A stretch of DNA of 64,000 nt. Origin: CAVXYG01 sp963706835 (GTDB lineage Bacteria > Actinomycetota > Actinomycetes > S36-B12 > GCA-2699445). Made by a program: the position numbers and the translations under genes. Every line of letters starts with the position of its first letter. The first letter of the stretch is position 1. This document shows positions 63,206 to 64,000 of this stretch, one piece after another. A model generated the notes under the pieces. It ran no database searches. It saw only the letters and a list, made by a program, of their open reading frames with translations, and was not told the origin of the DNA. The DNA lies in NCBI GenBank assembly GCA_963706835.1, contig CAVPOB010000017.1:124001-188000 (forward strand). The letters run 5' to 3'.

Positions 63206-64000
63206 ATGAACACGGAAGCAAAGTCCGTTGGAGCCGCGATCGAGCGGATCGCGTCGGGGCTTGCCGGGCGCATAGGCTTCGCGGCGCAGGAGATCGGCGG
63301 CAACGAAGTCATCGCGTTCAATGGTGATGAGACCTTCGTCATGGCCAGCACCTACAAGGTTGCGATCGCCGCTGCCGTGCTGGATCGCGTGGACAAGGAG
63401 GAGCTCAGTCTCGACCAACTGGTCGACGTCACGCCCGACACGATGGTCGTGGGCGTAACTGCGCTTGCCGAGACTTTCGTGCACGCCGGACTCCGGCTGT
63501 CGATCGCCAACCTGATCGAGGTGATGATCACGGAGAGCGACAACACGGCGACCGACATCTTGATGGGACTGGCAGGCGGTTCCGCGGCAGTGACCGACTA
63601 TCTGCGCAGGCTCGGGATCAGCGATTTCAGGGTCGATCGGCTGACCGGCGAGATCCTCGGAGACTTCTATGGCCTGCCGGGACGGGCCACGCCAACAGTC
63701 GTTGCGGAGGCCTTCAGAACCCGGCCGGAGCTCGTGACGGCCCAGGATGATCGCAATCTGGACTTCGAGGCGGATCCCCGCGACCACGCGACGCCCCTTG
63801 CGATGCTGCAACTCCTGCTTGCCATCGACATCGGCAAGGCAACGAGCGCCAAGAGCCGCGACTTCCTGCTGGGAGTCATGTCGCGCACGCGCACCGGCGC
63901 TGACCGACTCAAGGGGCTGCTGCCGGGGGGAACGCCCGTAGCGAACAAGACCGGAACCATAGGGGGAGTGGCCAATGACGTCGGCTATGTCACGCTCCCC
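63206..64000 (+). CDS. Class A-like beta-lactamase, runs off the right edge
   Basis: At least 265 residues. Ser48-Thr-Tyr-Lys51 (SxxK), Ser111-Asp-Asn113 (SDN), a DRLTGEILGDF omega loop (Glu in place, but LG in place of LN), and ANKTGTIGGVAND (KTG). These are the class A motifs. Unusually the N-terminus (MNTEAKSVGAAIERIAS) has no signal peptide. ATG 63206 has AAGGAG 11 bases upstream. Not in a frame with a visible stop because the window ends. Next to a Tn3-linked patch, so acquisition is possible. Confidence 0.85.
   Translation, partial: MNTEAKSVGAAIERIASGLAGRIGFAAQEIGGNEVIAFNGDETFVMASTYKVAIAAAVLDRVDKEELSLDQLVDVTPDTMVVGVTALAETFVHAGLRLSIANLIEVMITESDNTATDILMGLAGGSAAVTDYLRRLGISDFRVDRLTGEILGDFYGLPGRATPTVVAEAFRTRPELVTAQDDRNLDFEADPRDHATPLAMLQLLLAIDIGKATSAKSRDFLLGVMSRTRTGADRLKGLLPGGTPVANKTGTIGGVANDVGYVTLP

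Overview
The window reads as chromosomal DNA of a high-GC actinomycete (class Actinomycetia). The markers are a WhiB1-type regulator with its four Cys at the canonical positions, a SigR/RsrA redox pair, a SigF-type sigma with an RsbW-like anti-sigma, a Kgd-type E2-E1 2-oxoglutarate decarboxylase, a PerM (DUF6350) protein, DUF6104 and DUF2237 proteins, PdtaS next to whiB1, and sucC-sucD-perM-purN and sir-cysH orders that resemble mycobacteria. Many genes look leaderless: a TANNNT -10 hexamer sits 6-7 nt before the start codon. I cannot name a genus. Part of the sequence may be a draft or metagenomic assembly, because at least three conserved genes each carry one apparent extra base.

Layout. 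1-3.7 kb: purN (edge), perM, sucD, sucC, all leftward. 3.9-9.7 kb: a lipase-like hydrolase, a three-PAS GGDEF protein, pcrA (frameshifted) and an SGNH hydrolase. 9.8-14.3 kb: assimilatory sulfate reduction operon, sir-cysH-cysG-sirB with ATGA/GTGA overlaps, behind a leaderless Cys-rich leader peptide. 15-16.5 kb: a hydrolase-TetR pair with twin operators over the promoter. 17.1-20.3 kb: ABC-2 exporter. 20.4-25.2 kb: asnO-ngg-M42 peptidase, the N-acetylglutaminylglutamine amide (NAGGN) osmoprotectant cluster. 25.4-27.5 kb: TetR, cytochrome P450, 3Fe-4S ferredoxin. 27.6-31.2 kb: tag, a second ABC exporter, a GY-repeat membrane protein, gluQ. 31.3-38.2 kb: kgd, DUF6104, an MDR oxidoreductase and malic enzyme. 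38.3-42.6 kb: solute-binding lipoprotein, rsbW-sigF, a small membrane protein, a diacylglycerol-kinase-like enzyme and whiB1 with tandem CRP-like sites. 42.6-49 kb: pdtaS, an acetolactate-synthase-like enzyme, sigR-rsrA-thioesterase, a hydrolase, SRAP protein and a small ORF. 49.9-56.3 kb: CitE-like lyase, EamA transporter, MgtE-N/CBS protein, DUF1003, Mrp ATPase and two unknowns. 56.4-60.1 kb is a degraded accessory patch: pirin remnant, Tn3-family end with a truncated transposase, a serine hydrolase and a truncated vapC. 60.2-64 kb: M19 dipeptidase-like gene (frameshifted), ThrE-like exporter, and a class A beta-lactamase running off the edge.

The most unusual feature is a family of three intergenic elements (about 14.53-14.83, 35.63-35.86 and 49.54-49.77 kb). 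Each consists of paired TGCACCCG boxes 19 bp apart, repeated with a 63-64 bp period, then mirrored after a constant gap of about 45 bp, so that each element is a large dyad of about 225 bp. No gene in the window explains them.

Genes that work together: central carbon (sucCD, kgd, malic enzyme, CitE-like lyase); sulfur (sir, cysH, cysG, sirB, under a probable cysteine-sensing leader); osmoadaptation (NAGGN genes); redox and stress regulation (sigR/rsrA, sigF/rsbW, whiB1, pdtaS).
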